Position numbers and translations under genes: made by a program. Positions 18,156 through 27,644 of a stretch of DNA of 64,000 bases are shown one piece after another. Every line of letters starts with the position of its first letter. Position 1 is the stretch's first letter. Origin of the DNA: Pedobacter psychrodurus (GTDB taxonomy: Bacteria; Bacteroidota; Bacteroidia; Sphingobacteriales; Sphingobacteriaceae); NCBI RefSeq assembly GCF_004331735.1, contig NZ_SJSO01000005.1, positions 186,001-250,000 of the forward strand, in the 5' to 3' direction. Below the pieces are notes generated by a model. That model saw only the letters and a program-made list of their open reading frames with translations, had not been told where the DNA came from and did not search any database.

Positions 18156-19994
18156 ATGGAAAAGAAACTCATAGCAGAAATCAATATAGAGGATAAGGAA
18201 ATTACTCATTTTGCTTCCTTTAGCCTCCAACAGGCTTTTAACGAACATCATTATTTCGAGCTGCGTTTTAACCATGATCAAATGGGCGCACCAGGGCTGA
18301 TCAGTTTAGATGATAGCCGCGATTTTGTCGGCAAAACCTTAACCGCATCTTTTGGTCATTCGCCAGAAGGCATGCAGAATTTTGTAGGGCTGGTTTCGAA
18401 AGTAGAACTGTCACAAAGCCATGGGTACCATGGTGTTTTAATTGTAAGCGGTTATAGCCCAACAATTCTGATCGATCGCGGACCAGATTTGGGTTCTTAT
18501 TTAGACAAAGATCTGAACGAGATTGTAAAATTAGCAACGAAGGATACACCTGCCAATGATTTAAAGGTTGTTGCAAATGCTTCCAGAACATCGTCAATCG
18601 ATTATATCATTCAATATAGAGAAAGTGATTTTGCATTTCTGAACCGGCTTTCGGCCGAATACCATGAGTGGTTTTTCTACGATGGTAAGCAGCTTAATTT
18701 TGGGAAGCCCAATACGCAAAAAGAAGTAGCCTTATTTTACGGAAGAGACGTGCAGGAAATGCAATATGCAATGGAAATTGCGCCAATAAAGAACAAGCGT
18801 TTCTCTTATAATCCGAAGCAGAATGAAATGTTGTTGAGCGAAAGTACGGGTAAAGTAGAAGGCACACCCGATTTATCACATGCTGTTAAAGCCTCTAACC
18901 TTACCTTCAGCAAAACCTTCAACCAGCCTTCCTTAATCAGAGTAGATAATAACAACGATATTAAAAGCCTGGTCGAAAATGAAGAGAAAGCCAATACAAG
19001 TGAACTTTTAAAAGTTACGGCAAGGGGCGATAATGCCGGATTGAGTATTGGCAGCATTGCCGAAATTACGATGAGCCTTCGCAAAGAATTGGCTTTCACA
19101 TCAGAAAGTTTGGGCAAATTTCTGATCACGGGCATTAAACACCACATAGACGAGAATGGTAAATACCATAATAACTTCGAAGGAAAAATAGCCACAACCG
19201 AGCGTATTTTGGTGAAAAACTTTGAAAAACCACAGCCAGATATGCAATTGGCAGACGTGATCGATAACAATGATCCACAGGGCCAGGGCCGTATCAAGGT
19301 GAAGTTTAAATGGGAATGTTTAACCAATGATGTAACCGAATGGTTACGTGTGGTTACACCAAGTGCTGGTATTGGCGATAGGGGAAATAACCGTGGTTAC
19401 TTCGCTATTCCCGAAATTGATGATCAGGTGATGATTGCTTTTGAAGAAGGAAATATTGCCCGTCCGGTAGTAATGGGTAGTGTTTACCATAGCTCCAGTG
19501 TGGATAGCAGTCCGCTGATTAAAAACCACTTGAAAAGCATCATTACAAGGAGTGGACATTTGGTAGAGTTTGATGATGATGCAAACAGCCAGGGGATAAA
19601 AATTACGGATATCCACAATAATATTATCCATATCGATACCAAAGGCAACAATATTACCATTACCGCTTTGGAGAATATGACCTTAAACTGCAAGAACATG
19701 CAGATTAATGTAGGGGAAAATATGGATGTGCAGGTAGGACAAAATCAATCGACCAATGCAGGTAAGGATATTGCCACCACTGCAGGAAATAATTATTCGT
19801 TAAGTGCAGTTGGTGATGTTTCTGAAACATCCAATAATAGAACTGAACTGGCAACAAAGGATTTTAAAAGAACTGCGGATACCTCAAACGAAATCGCTTC
19901 AGAGATCAGTATGTTTAGCGCAAAAGAAAACATGACCATGCAAAGCGGTAAAATTGTAGAGCTTAACAGTGCAGAAAAATCTAATCTTTTCTAA
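18156..19994 (+). CDS. vgrG: T6SS spike protein VgrG (TssI), copy A
   Basis: A 612-aa VgrG. The gp27-like base spans about residues 1-350 and the gp5-like OB domain follows, with DPQGQGRIKVKFKWE and EIDDQVMIAFEEGNIARPVVMGSVYH, both hallmark segments. From about residue 450 a beta-helical needle follows with repeating short polar strands (NITITALENMTLNCKNMQI and so on). No enzymatic extension is fused. Strongly similar to the second VgrG up to the OB domain and then divergent, as expected if the needle ends are tuned to different cargo. The next small gene begins 2 bp after its stop. Confidence 0.92.
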   Translation: MEKKLIAEINIEDKEITHFASFSLQQAFNEHHYFELRFNHDQMGAPGLISLDDSRDFVGKTLTASFGHSPEGMQNFVGLVSKVELSQSHGYHGVLIVSGYSPTILIDRGPDLGSYLDKDLNEIVKLATKDTPANDLKVVANASRTSSIDYIIQYRESDFAFLNRLSAEYHEWFFYDGKQLNFGKPNTQKEVALFYGRDVQEMQYAMEIAPIKNKRFSYNPKQNEMLLSESTGKVEGTPDLSHAVKASNLTFSKTFNQPSLIRVDNNNDIKSLVENEEKANTSELLKVTARGDNAGLSIGSIAEITMSLRKELAFTSESLGKFLITGIKHHIDENGKYHNNFEGKIATTERILVKNFEKPQPDMQLADVIDNNDPQGQGRIKVKFKWECLTNDVTEWLRVVTPSAGIGDRGNNRGYFAIPEIDDQVMIAFEEGNIARPVVMGSVYHSSSVDSSPLIKNHLKSIITRSGHLVEFDDDANSQGIKITDIHNNIIHIDTKGNNITITALENMTLNCKNMQINVGENMDVQVGQNQSTNAGKDIATTAGNNYSLSAVGDVSETSNNRTELATKDFKRTADTSNEIASEISMFSAKENMTMQSGKIVELNSAEKSNLF

Positions 19995-19996
19995 CT

Positions 19997-20170
19997 ATGG
20001 CAATCATAAAACAGGCAAAAAATATCAGTATTGAGGTGATTCAGAAGTACGAATTGCGTGTTGGCGTTAAATTGGAAAAGATTGCCCAGGTAATGAATGT
20101 TGAAGCTACCTCACAAAATTTATCGTTAGCCAGCAGCAAGAAAATTGTATCAAGCGGTAACAAATCATGA
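19997..20170 (+). CDS. Small gp5-tail-like protein (57 aa) after vgrG
   Basis: A 57-codon ATG frame starting 2 bp after the vgrG stop and overlapping the next start by 4 bp (ATGA), a tight translational coupling that argues for a real gene. The product (MAIIKQAKNISIEVIQKYEL onward, ending LSLASSKKIVSSGNKS) has the short-strand repeat feel of the VgrG needle tip. It may be a detached extra turn of the spike or a piece left when a longer vgrG was split. The second vgrG lacks such a gene. Confidence 0.6.
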   Translation: MAIIKQAKNISIEVIQKYELRVGVKLEKIAQVMNVEATSQNLSLASSKKIVSSGNKS

Positions 20171-21210
20171 GTTTAAAAAAAAACAGGTATTTATTGCTGT
20201 CGTTCATTTTATTGGCGATAACAAGTTGCAAAGGACAAAAAATGGAAGAAAAATTTGAGTGGACAGGTACCGTTTCTGCTCCGGAAGAATATCCGGCAGA
20301 AGTTTATAAAGGCGCTATAATCGCTAACGATTTTACATATAGTTTTGATGCCATTTGGGGTACACAGAACACCGGATGGGGAAATGATGGTGGTATAATG
20401 AGTGTATCTACCAAACAGATGGAAGCACCAGATTCGTTAAACTTTACCTGGCTTTCGCTTACCGAGAAGAAATTTTATACCGGAAAATGGAAACTGGATA
20501 AAAACCTTATTGCCAAGTTGTTTAACGAGGGTTTTATCAACGACCTGAATAATAAAAAGGAAACCTATACCCTGATTAAAGTTGGGCTCGCACCAAAAGG
20601 CCGAGTAATGGTTTGGTTAAGTGGGGCAGGTTTCCAAACTGAGGTAGGGGCATTCCAGGCGCACGATACAACCATTACTGCAGAGCAGGCTTACGATAAT
20701 GCAAAGTATATGTTCCGTCCCGATTTTATCACCAAAACATTGAATAATGAAATGGTAATAAAATCCGAAATCAAGGCGAGGATAACAAAATCAGGTTTGC
20801 CAGATATGGATATTTACGAGACTTACCGCAAGCGCTATGAGTGGAGGCCGCAGATTATACTTCCAGAAGGTGAAAAAGTGACTTTGATCTATTATAATTT
20901 TCTAAACGGAGAAGAAGAAAACCGCTTCGGACAAGAACTGGTTGTTAATAAATATGCATCTAGGGCATTACCGAAATATATTTCTATCCTCTGGAAAGAT
21001 AAGGCAGGCAAAAAAAATGGTCTAGAAATCAGGCCGTTTGATGAAAAGGAAATTACGGATGCTTTTAAAAAATTGGATGGAGATGGTCCTATTGATTTGG
21101 TAATCAGCTTAAACAGCGATGGATTAACAGCGAAGCTGTCACTAAAAAACAAAAAAGAAGAAATAAAACTGGTCAGTAGTAAAACCAGCATCAGTAAAAA
21201 TTTGGATTGA
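20167..21210 (+). CDS. DUF2931-type lipoprotein, candidate immunity protein
   Basis: A 347-aa lipoprotein: signal peptide with lipobox ITSC at residues 18-21. The mature part begins with the DUF2931-type pattern (FEWTGTVSAPEEYPAEVYKG, then WGTQNTGWGNDGG and LSLTEKKFYTGKWKLD). The family function is unknown, but such lipoproteins recur beside T6SS lipase genes. Its stop lies 1 bp before the Tle1-like lipase start, so the two are made together. A surface-facing lipoprotein partner would suit protection against a lipase acting at membranes (inference). Confidence 0.7.
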   Translation: MSLKKNRYLLLSFILLAITSCKGQKMEEKFEWTGTVSAPEEYPAEVYKGAIIANDFTYSFDAIWGTQNTGWGNDGGIMSVSTKQMEAPDSLNFTWLSLTEKKFYTGKWKLDKNLIAKLFNEGFINDLNNKKETYTLIKVGLAPKGRVMVWLSGAGFQTEVGAFQAHDTTITAEQAYDNAKYMFRPDFITKTLNNEMVIKSEIKARITKSGLPDMDIYETYRKRYEWRPQIILPEGEKVTLIYYNFLNGEEENRFGQELVVNKYASRALPKYISILWKDKAGKKNGLEIRPFDEKEITDAFKKLDGDGPIDLVISLNSDGLTAKLSLKNKKEEIKLVSSKTSISKNLD

Positions 21211-21211
21211 T

Positions 21212-22627
21212 ATGACAAGTGTTCAATTGGGTGCTTATACCCCTAAAAATGATATTATCGAATACCTGGATATTAATTTGGGTATTTTCTTTGATGGGAC
21301 AAAAAATAGTAAAGCAAATACCAATGCAAGACTTAATAATACAGAAACATTTAAAAAATACGGAAAGGATGACGATGAGAGTAGTTACTATAACGATTGG
21401 TCTAACGTAGCCAGACTTTGGGATCACTACGATAAAAGCATTAGTCTGTATATAGAAGGAATTGGCACCGAAGATGAGAAAAAGGACAGTACTATTGGTT
21501 ATGCATTTGGCTCTGGCGATACGGGAATTAGGGGTAAAGTGAGGATTGGTTGCGAGAAAATTGTTTCTGAAAAACTCACTAAAATACTAAAAGCCAACAA
21601 TAAGAAAAAGCTTAGGAGCATAACTTTTGATGTTTTTGGGTTCAGCAGAGGGGCAGCTGCAGCAAGAAATTTTGTTTACGAAATAGGAAAATCATCTTAC
21701 AAACCGAACGTTATCGTAGAACCGCGATCGGGTATTGTATCCAAGTTCGATTCTGATGGTGAATCTACTAGCACCGAAGTATTGCCTGCATGCGGCCATT
21801 TGGGCTTGATGTGCGAGAAGGCGGGAATAAAAATAACTGCCAACCAGATTAAAGTCCGGTTTTTGGGTGTTTTCGATACCGTATCTTCTTACTCGAAATA
21901 CATCAGTGCGATGCCCAATTTTAACGATGTGGAAGAACTCCATCTCAACGAAATCGGAAAGGCACAGACAGTGATCCATTTTGTTGCTGAAAATGAGCAC
22001 CGCCAAAATTTCTCACTTACGAGGGTAAACATGGGCAAAGAGAAATCTTTTCCAGGGGTGCATAGTGATGTAGGCGGAAGTTACGATACCGGCCCTGAAG
22101 TAAAAGAGGAACTCGAAACCACTTGGACCAATAGAAATAACCTCGAGCCTTTTAAAAGAAACCTGATCGAACAATCCTGGTATAAAGAAGATGAACTGGA
22201 AATTACTGGAGGCTTTGCCTATTTCGCTTTAAAGGGATCACGGAAACTCATCAAAAAGGAGTACAGTTACATTCCATTGCATTACATGGCAGAATATGCC
22301 AAAAAAAGTACAGCGCCTGTTAATCTGGAAGCCTTAGTAGATAGTAAATATACCATATCAAACGATCCTTTGCTAGTGAGGGTAAAAGGCTATTTAAAAG
22401 ATTATGTAATGGGTAACGGCCAGCCTTATACTTTTAAGCCGCTTGCTGATTTAGATAGGAAGTACGCAGGCGCGAAAATGCCCGAGCAGAAATATGCTGA
22501 TTATCAAAAGGAAAAACAGCAACAACAAGATCTGCGCATACTAAGGAACAAATATTTGCATTGGTCGGCCCGTAAAGAAGGTATCGGAATGGATCCAAAT
22601 GCCGATGGCAAAAGGGTTATTTATTAA
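21212..22627 (+). CDS. DUF2235 (Tle1-like) phospholipase, candidate T6SS effector
   Basis: A 471-aa alpha/beta-hydrolase of the DUF2235 type. It opens with LDINLGIFFDGTKNS, the family's start; the nucleophile motif is GFSRG with Ser145, followed by GVFDTVSSYSKY (probable acid Asp) and PGVHSDVGGSY (probable His). Tle1-type enzymes are T6SS phospholipase effectors that attack target membranes. No signal peptide is present, as expected for a VgrG-borne effector. Upstream is the DUF2931 lipoprotein, downstream an unknown protein and the PAAR-like gene. The C-terminal 70 residues are charged and glutamine-rich. Confidence 0.8.
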   Translation: MTSVQLGAYTPKNDIIEYLDINLGIFFDGTKNSKANTNARLNNTETFKKYGKDDDESSYYNDWSNVARLWDHYDKSISLYIEGIGTEDEKKDSTIGYAFGSGDTGIRGKVRIGCEKIVSEKLTKILKANNKKKLRSITFDVFGFSRGAAAARNFVYEIGKSSYKPNVIVEPRSGIVSKFDSDGESTSTEVLPACGHLGLMCEKAGIKITANQIKVRFLGVFDTVSSYSKYISAMPNFNDVEELHLNEIGKAQTVIHFVAENEHRQNFSLTRVNMGKEKSFPGVHSDVGGSYDTGPEVKEELETTWTNRNNLEPFKRNLIEQSWYKEDELEITGGFAYFALKGSRKLIKKEYSYIPLHYMAEYAKKSTAPVNLEALVDSKYTISNDPLLVRVKGYLKDYVMGNGQPYTFKPLADLDRKYAGAKMPEQKYADYQKEKQQQQDLRILRNKYLHWSARKEGIGMDPNADGKRVIY

Positions 22628-22638
22628 CGTATTTGGTT

Positions 22639-23616
22639 ATGGAAAAAGCAAACGGCCATTCACATTCTTCTACGCCAGGTAAGATTAAGCTTAACCTTGA
22701 TCATGCAATTGATTTTGTGCCAAAGCCGAGATCAAGCAGAAGTTATGGCGTTACCATTAAATATTATGGCGAAGGCAATCAAGAGGCTACAAAAAGATTA
22801 GATTACCAGATCCACCTGCAGGTGAACCAATTTAGAGATGAAAATAAAGTTTGGCAGTTATGTTTTGATAAAACAGACCTTTTTATAGATCACCATGAAC
22901 CAGATTTTGTTGGTGAACAGCTGGCCAATATGGCCATGGGTGCGATATATCCCTTAAAGGTTGATGTAAATTCAAGGAACGAAGTATTTAGAGGGATTGT
23001 TAATCACGGTGAAATTTTAAACCGCTGGAAACAGGTGGCTGAAAAAATAAGTGATAAGTATGAAGGTAAATATGCTGAATTGTATCTGGAAAAAATGGAG
23101 AAAAGGATATCAGATAGGTTTGAGCTTGAATATGCATTAAGAGCAGATATGTTCTGGAATGTGTTTTTTCATCCCCAGCACCTAAAATACGATGGTAACT
23201 TATCCCAACAAAGTACATTGTTTTTCCCCGTTATCGCTTATAAAAACGTGGCTTTCGAAGGTGTTCAGTCTGTTGAGCCCAATTATACCGATTATGGGAC
23301 ATTCAAAGTGAATTTTTCCTCAGAAAGTGAGCTTACTGAAGAGCAAAAATTACAAATGGGCCAAAAAGGGGCTTTAAAAATGAAATTAAATGCGGTCTGT
23401 GATTTAGATCGGGATGGAGGCTTACTTAAGCATGCCCGCGTAGATTGGAATTTATATAAAAAGGATGAAGAAATAAGCATTAAACGCATTGCATTTTCTG
23501 CTTATGAAATTGAAAGCAGCATTCCGACAACAGATCAGCATTTGTTAATTCAAGAGCAAAACAATGGTTTTCCTCTTGAAAAGAAAAAGGGATTTTGGGC
23601 AAAGGTACTGGGTTAA
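22639..23616 (+). CDS. Unknown T6SS module protein (325 aa)
   Basis: A soluble protein of 325 aa. The ATG at 22639 is preferred over a TTG at 22633. There is no signal peptide or membrane segment. The N-terminus is rich in His, Ser and Lys; the middle has a helical stretch (VAEKISDKYEGKYAEL); the C-terminal half is beta-rich. I recognise no family. Being between the lipase and the DUF4280 gene, in one direction with short gaps (11 and 16 bp), it could be an effector adaptor or a second toxin. Confidence 0.6.
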   Translation: MEKANGHSHSSTPGKIKLNLDHAIDFVPKPRSSRSYGVTIKYYGEGNQEATKRLDYQIHLQVNQFRDENKVWQLCFDKTDLFIDHHEPDFVGEQLANMAMGAIYPLKVDVNSRNEVFRGIVNHGEILNRWKQVAEKISDKYEGKYAELYLEKMEKRISDRFELEYALRADMFWNVFFHPQHLKYDGNLSQQSTLFFPVIAYKNVAFEGVQSVEPNYTDYGTFKVNFSSESELTEEQKLQMGQKGALKMKLNAVCDLDRDGGLLKHARVDWNLYKKDEEISIKRIAFSAYEIESSIPTTDQHLLIQEQNNGFPLEKKKGFWAKVLG

Positions 23617-23632
23617 ATAAAGGAGAAGAGAT

Positions 23633-24118
23633 ATGTCACAGAAAGAAATCACTGTACAAGGTGCCACCTGCCAATGCCAGTTTGGTACCGCAACAGATAA
23701 GTTGAAAGTGCTTACGCAGCAAAAACATTATGTGAACGATAAAGATGGAGCGCAAAAATTAATTGCCTCCCATGTAGATATCGGGATGACTTTTGAAAAA
23801 AACACTTTCGGACAATGTAAACTCCAACCAACCCCAGGTGGTTTTAAACCCTGCTTGCCAGCCTTAACCGAATGGAAGGGTATGTACAAAGAAATGGTTT
23901 TAATTAACAACGGACAGGTTTTGGTAGAAGATAGTAAAGGTGTTTGCACCATCAGCGGTTCACCCTGTATTCTTTTTGCCAAAACAGGGCAGAAAGGACA
24001 ACCTTCTCAGCAAAATATTGATAATGCCGACGAAGAACAGCAATCGCAGATTAATCCTTTAGTAAATATGAAGGAGCTTGATAAGGCTGATTTTTACAAA
24101 TTTTTAAATGCCGAATAA
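23633..24118 (+). CDS. DUF4280 PAAR-like spike-tip protein
   Basis: A 161-aa protein with the DUF4280 pattern: an N-terminal GATCQCQFG, a middle QCKLQPTPGGFKPCLPAL with W-x-GMYKEM, and SKGVCTISGSPCILFAKTGQ. Six conserved Cys and several His-poor turns probably bind a metal at the tip, as in PAAR proteins. This family is a PAAR-like spike tip that sharpens VgrG and connects cargo. It is 5 bp upstream of the 917-aa protein, suggesting it carries that protein. Confidence 0.8.
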   Translation: MSQKEITVQGATCQCQFGTATDKLKVLTQQKHYVNDKDGAQKLIASHVDIGMTFEKNTFGQCKLQPTPGGFKPCLPALTEWKGMYKEMVLINNGQVLVEDSKGVCTISGSPCILFAKTGQKGQPSQQNIDNADEEQQSQINPLVNMKELDKADFYKFLNAE

Positions 24119-24123
24119 CGATT

Positions 24124-26877
24124 ATGGCCAGAGGTATAAAACATTGTTACTGGAAAACGAATAACGGGCCGTTACAGCGTGTCATACAGGGAGGAGAATA
24201 TTTGCTTCATGTAGATGATACGAATGAGTTTATTGTTGATGAAAGCTGTATCGAAGACTCCAATAAAAATAAACAGGCAACTATAAATGGAGCTAGATGG
24301 GCTTTTATATACAACGATTTTTTTGCAGATGTTCAAAAAAGTAACGACAACAGCTTATGGGGAAATCTATCTGGTGGAACAGTTGCGGTAAAAAAATGGG
24401 GGCTTGGAACCCGTTACAAAGTAGGTGGTAGTATTAAATTTGCCCCCACTGGATCTAACTTTTATTATGGTTTTAAACAACGTGTAGAACTATTTAGCTT
24501 CGAACCAGGCTCAGGCTTTTACTTTTATGTGATTCCGATGGCTAAATCGAGCATCACCTTTGCCTATTTTACAGAAAGTGAACGTATCCGTAGATATGGT
24601 GAATATATTCGCTACCAGATTGCCTTCCACGGTTATAATATGGAAAAGGGTAAATCTTATATGGCAAAAATGTATCTTCTCGAGAAAGAACTTGCTACTG
24701 GATTTCGCAATACCAAAGAGTTTGATGAGAATAATCTTTGGGATAAAGTAAAAGTATTTGATATCAGTGGAGCTGCATCCCGCGATGATTATAACTTCAG
24801 GTTTAACAGTGGTTTCCCGATTGATATCGCATGGAAAAAGGGAGAAAACCGGCAAAAGAATTTCACCATTGCAATTGAAGTCTATCGGAAAGATAAAGAC
24901 AGGGGTGGCAAAGAAGTACTCCATTTAGTAACTGCCAAAAATTTCGCGGCTGAACCTACCATGGATCTGCTTAAATACGACCGCAACATACTTAAACTCG
25001 AAGATTTAGATAACAAACCCTCAGAATCAAGCCGTTTTATGGTATCTGAAGAATTAATGGATAGCTATTTAAATCGGGTTGAGGTGCAAAAGGTTAACCA
25101 GATTCAATACATTGGCGATGTTCGCTATACTCATAAAGAATTTGATCCATGTGGGTTTTCGACCATTACCGTTAAAAGTGATGATGCGGAAGTAGTTATT
25201 TTTGATGAAGATGCAAAAGACAAACCGATTGATCTAACCGCTCAAACATTTGATATCATTGCCGGCGATAACCGAAAGAACATTAGTGTAAAAGTTGGTA
25301 AGTTGGCCACTAAAGGTGTGCTGTGTAATGGCCTACTTTTAGAGGCTGGACAAAAACACAGCGAACAGAAAAATCTTTTCCAGATAGACCGCGTAATGCC
25401 AGCCCTAAGGCTTAATGGAGGTGTGTTTGTTACGCGACCGGATATTAGTCAAAAAGATGATTACGATGTGCAGCCCGATACACAAAAAGGCCAATCAGAA
25501 GATGTTAGCGAGATACAAGAATGGCAATTGAACCGAGATTACAAATTCAATGGTGATGATGAAGCAGTGCTGATGCTACGATATGTTTACAATAAGACAT
25601 TTTTAGAAAAAGCCCAAAGCATGGTATCAACACAAACCAGTGATGCTGTAAACACGTACTGGGTTTTTAATTATTTTATCTTGGACGAGGCCAAGTCTCA
25701 AAGTTATTACCTGCCCGTAAGCACTTGCCGCTATCCAAATCAGTTGGTTAAAGTTCGTGTTTTTCCAGATATGGAATGGGAATTGGCTGCACTCATTGCC
25801 ATTCCGGGTACAAGAAAGGTAACATTAAAGTTTAAGGCAACACGGCAGGATTTAAGGGGTTATCATAATAGATATAATTTTAGGTACGCAAAGAGGCAAT
25901 TAGAGGCAAAAGCAGAAACAGAAGAAAAAGTAGGAGTAGATTTTACACTCAAGGCTGCTACCAGTGGGACTGAATTTGAGGTTGGCTATAAAATTGAACA
26001 TGCCATTAAAAAAGTGGTAGGTACTTTTAATGCAGTTTATCAGGGATTGGAAGTTTTTGATGGAAGAGACGCTAATGCCAGAGGTTCTGCAGCAATTAGA
26101 ACAGGCTCCATCCGCACTTTCGAGTTTAATATAGATCCACCTAATGTAGGGGTAGCCATAAAATGGAAACATGCACTCGCAAAACTTGAAAAGAATAAAG
26201 GCAAGGTAGGTACAAGGATAGAGGGAGGGGTAGCCTTAAAACCTTTTGTGGGAATTGGGATTACTGTTGACCTTGTTTCGATTTTAGGGAAAGTTGGAGG
26301 GCTGGTTGGTAAGGCCATTCAATGGATCATTGAAGCATTGGAATATGCTGTAGATAACTTGGATATCTATTTTAACTTTAAACTGAATGCAGAGATTGCA
26401 GGAGAAGTATCTATCGGATACCATAATCTCGATGGTTGGGATTCTGGCTTGAAACGCGAACTGAAAATTAAGGTTAACGCCTCTTTAGAGGCAGGTGTAG
26501 ATTATGAAGGAACAGTTATTGCTACGGTTACCGGAGCAGCGGTTCCCGTTGGAACTACGGAAGAAACTGTAGCAACTTTTAAAGCGAAAGCTTCGATAGG
26601 TGGTGGGGTAGAGTATACCGAAAACTGGGATGCTGATAAAGGAGGCATATTTAAAACAGTACAGGTGAAATTTACAGGTATGAAAGCAGAAATAGAAGTT
26701 TATTCGGCATTAGTGCGCAGAAAAAAAACTGTACACAATCCTGAATGGAAAGATGTTTCGGAACAAAAAGTGGACGTGAAAGCAAAAAAAGAATTTGTGT
26801 TATTAAATGAAAGTGTTTGGTATGGGCCAGAAAAAATTTATACAGATCAAGATGATAAAAAAACAACAAAGAAATAA
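24124..26877 (+). CDS. Large unknown protein (917 aa), candidate T6SS effector
   Basis: A 917-aa protein of unknown family starting MARGIKHCYWKTNNGPLQRV. No signal peptide. The N-terminal third is beta-rich with many aromatic residues, the middle holds repeated KV-rich strands, and a glycine-rich hydrophobic stretch of about 40 residues near 725-770 (VGIGITVDLVSILGKVGGLV and following) resembles a membrane-inserting segment. The tail is basic (KKTTKK). Gene order DUF4280, this gene, then three immunity candidates is the usual layout of a delivered toxin. The function is not shown by any catalytic motif; pore formation is one guess from the hydrophobic stretch. Confidence 0.6.
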   Translation: MARGIKHCYWKTNNGPLQRVIQGGEYLLHVDDTNEFIVDESCIEDSNKNKQATINGARWAFIYNDFFADVQKSNDNSLWGNLSGGTVAVKKWGLGTRYKVGGSIKFAPTGSNFYYGFKQRVELFSFEPGSGFYFYVIPMAKSSITFAYFTESERIRRYGEYIRYQIAFHGYNMEKGKSYMAKMYLLEKELATGFRNTKEFDENNLWDKVKVFDISGAASRDDYNFRFNSGFPIDIAWKKGENRQKNFTIAIEVYRKDKDRGGKEVLHLVTAKNFAAEPTMDLLKYDRNILKLEDLDNKPSESSRFMVSEELMDSYLNRVEVQKVNQIQYIGDVRYTHKEFDPCGFSTITVKSDDAEVVIFDEDAKDKPIDLTAQTFDIIAGDNRKNISVKVGKLATKGVLCNGLLLEAGQKHSEQKNLFQIDRVMPALRLNGGVFVTRPDISQKDDYDVQPDTQKGQSEDVSEIQEWQLNRDYKFNGDDEAVLMLRYVYNKTFLEKAQSMVSTQTSDAVNTYWVFNYFILDEAKSQSYYLPVSTCRYPNQLVKVRVFPDMEWELAALIAIPGTRKVTLKFKATRQDLRGYHNRYNFRYAKRQLEAKAETEEKVGVDFTLKAATSGTEFEVGYKIEHAIKKVVGTFNAVYQGLEVFDGRDANARGSAAIRTGSIRTFEFNIDPPNVGVAIKWKHALAKLEKNKGKVGTRIEGGVALKPFVGIGITVDLVSILGKVGGLVGKAIQWIIEALEYAVDNLDIYFNFKLNAEIAGEVSIGYHNLDGWDSGLKRELKIKVNASLEAGVDYEGTVIATVTGAAVPVGTTEETVATFKAKASIGGGVEYTENWDADKGGIFKTVQVKFTGMKAEIEVYSALVRRKKTVHNPEWKDVSEQKVDVKAKKEFVLLNESVWYGPEKIYTDQDDKKTTKK

Positions 26878-27598
26878 CTTTAAAACAATCTTTTTTTCAG
26901 TTTTATGTTTTATCAGCACAAGTAGTTGTAAAAGTGAAGGAGTAAATCCCATTTTAGAAAGGGGTAAGCCAATTGATCTTGCAAAGGTCGATTTCCAAAA
27001 ACTCAATCTGGATAATTTCTTTGCTAAACTTGCTTATTCGAAAGAAAATATAATGGGGGCAGATAAGCATACCAATACCAAAGATGAGGTTTTAAATGTT
27101 AAGTGGTTTACCTTATATAATATTACCGACAAACCATTACTGGAACGATTTAAAAAGCGTGAATACCGGATTATAAACAAAGGAGAGCCTTATGGAGATT
27201 TATTCAGTATAGATCGTACCGCTCCTTTATTGGGCATGCGAAATCCTGATTTAAGAGGTTTTGGCTATTGGAGTACAAAAGAAATTTCGTTTAGTAGCAT
27301 ATATGCCAGCTCTACAGCCAATAATAAATTGATTAGGATCAGGCTTCAAAGCGGTAATTTACATAATGCTGGATTAAAAGAATACAAAGCCTTGTTGGCA
27401 GCATTAAAAGCCCAAAACAAAGGAGCCGCATTTAAAGAACAGCCCCAATCAACTGGTGTTACCAATTACGAATGGCGGGCAAAAGATAAAGTAATCCAAC
27501 TCAATTTCGGAAAATCAGAAGATTCAAATTTCTTCGAATTAGCAATTGCCTACTTAAATCCCGATACTAAAGGATACTTAAAAGAGTTCGGGAATTAA
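26852..27598 (+). CDS. Lipoprotein, candidate immunity protein
   Basis: A 248-aa lipoprotein. The start ATG at 26852 is favoured because a positively charged stub and hydrophobic stretch with lipobox STSSC follow within 25 residues; an earlier in-frame ATG at 26807 would bury the signal peptide. It overlaps the end of the 917-aa gene by 26 bp, a coupling typical of effector-immunity pairs. Mature sequence is unrecognised. A decayed copy of its 5' half lies at 29180-29328. Confidence 0.65.
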   Translation: MIKKQQRNNFKTIFFSVLCFISTSSCKSEGVNPILERGKPIDLAKVDFQKLNLDNFFAKLAYSKENIMGADKHTNTKDEVLNVKWFTLYNITDKPLLERFKKREYRIINKGEPYGDLFSIDRTAPLLGMRNPDLRGFGYWSTKEISFSSIYASSTANNKLIRIRLQSGNLHNAGLKEYKALLAALKAQNKGAAFKEQPQSTGVTNYEWRAKDKVIQLNFGKSEDSNFFELAIAYLNPDTKGYLKEFGN

Positions 27599-27644
27599 TG
27601 TTGACTCGATAACTATTTGATTGATAACAATTAAGATAAACTCA

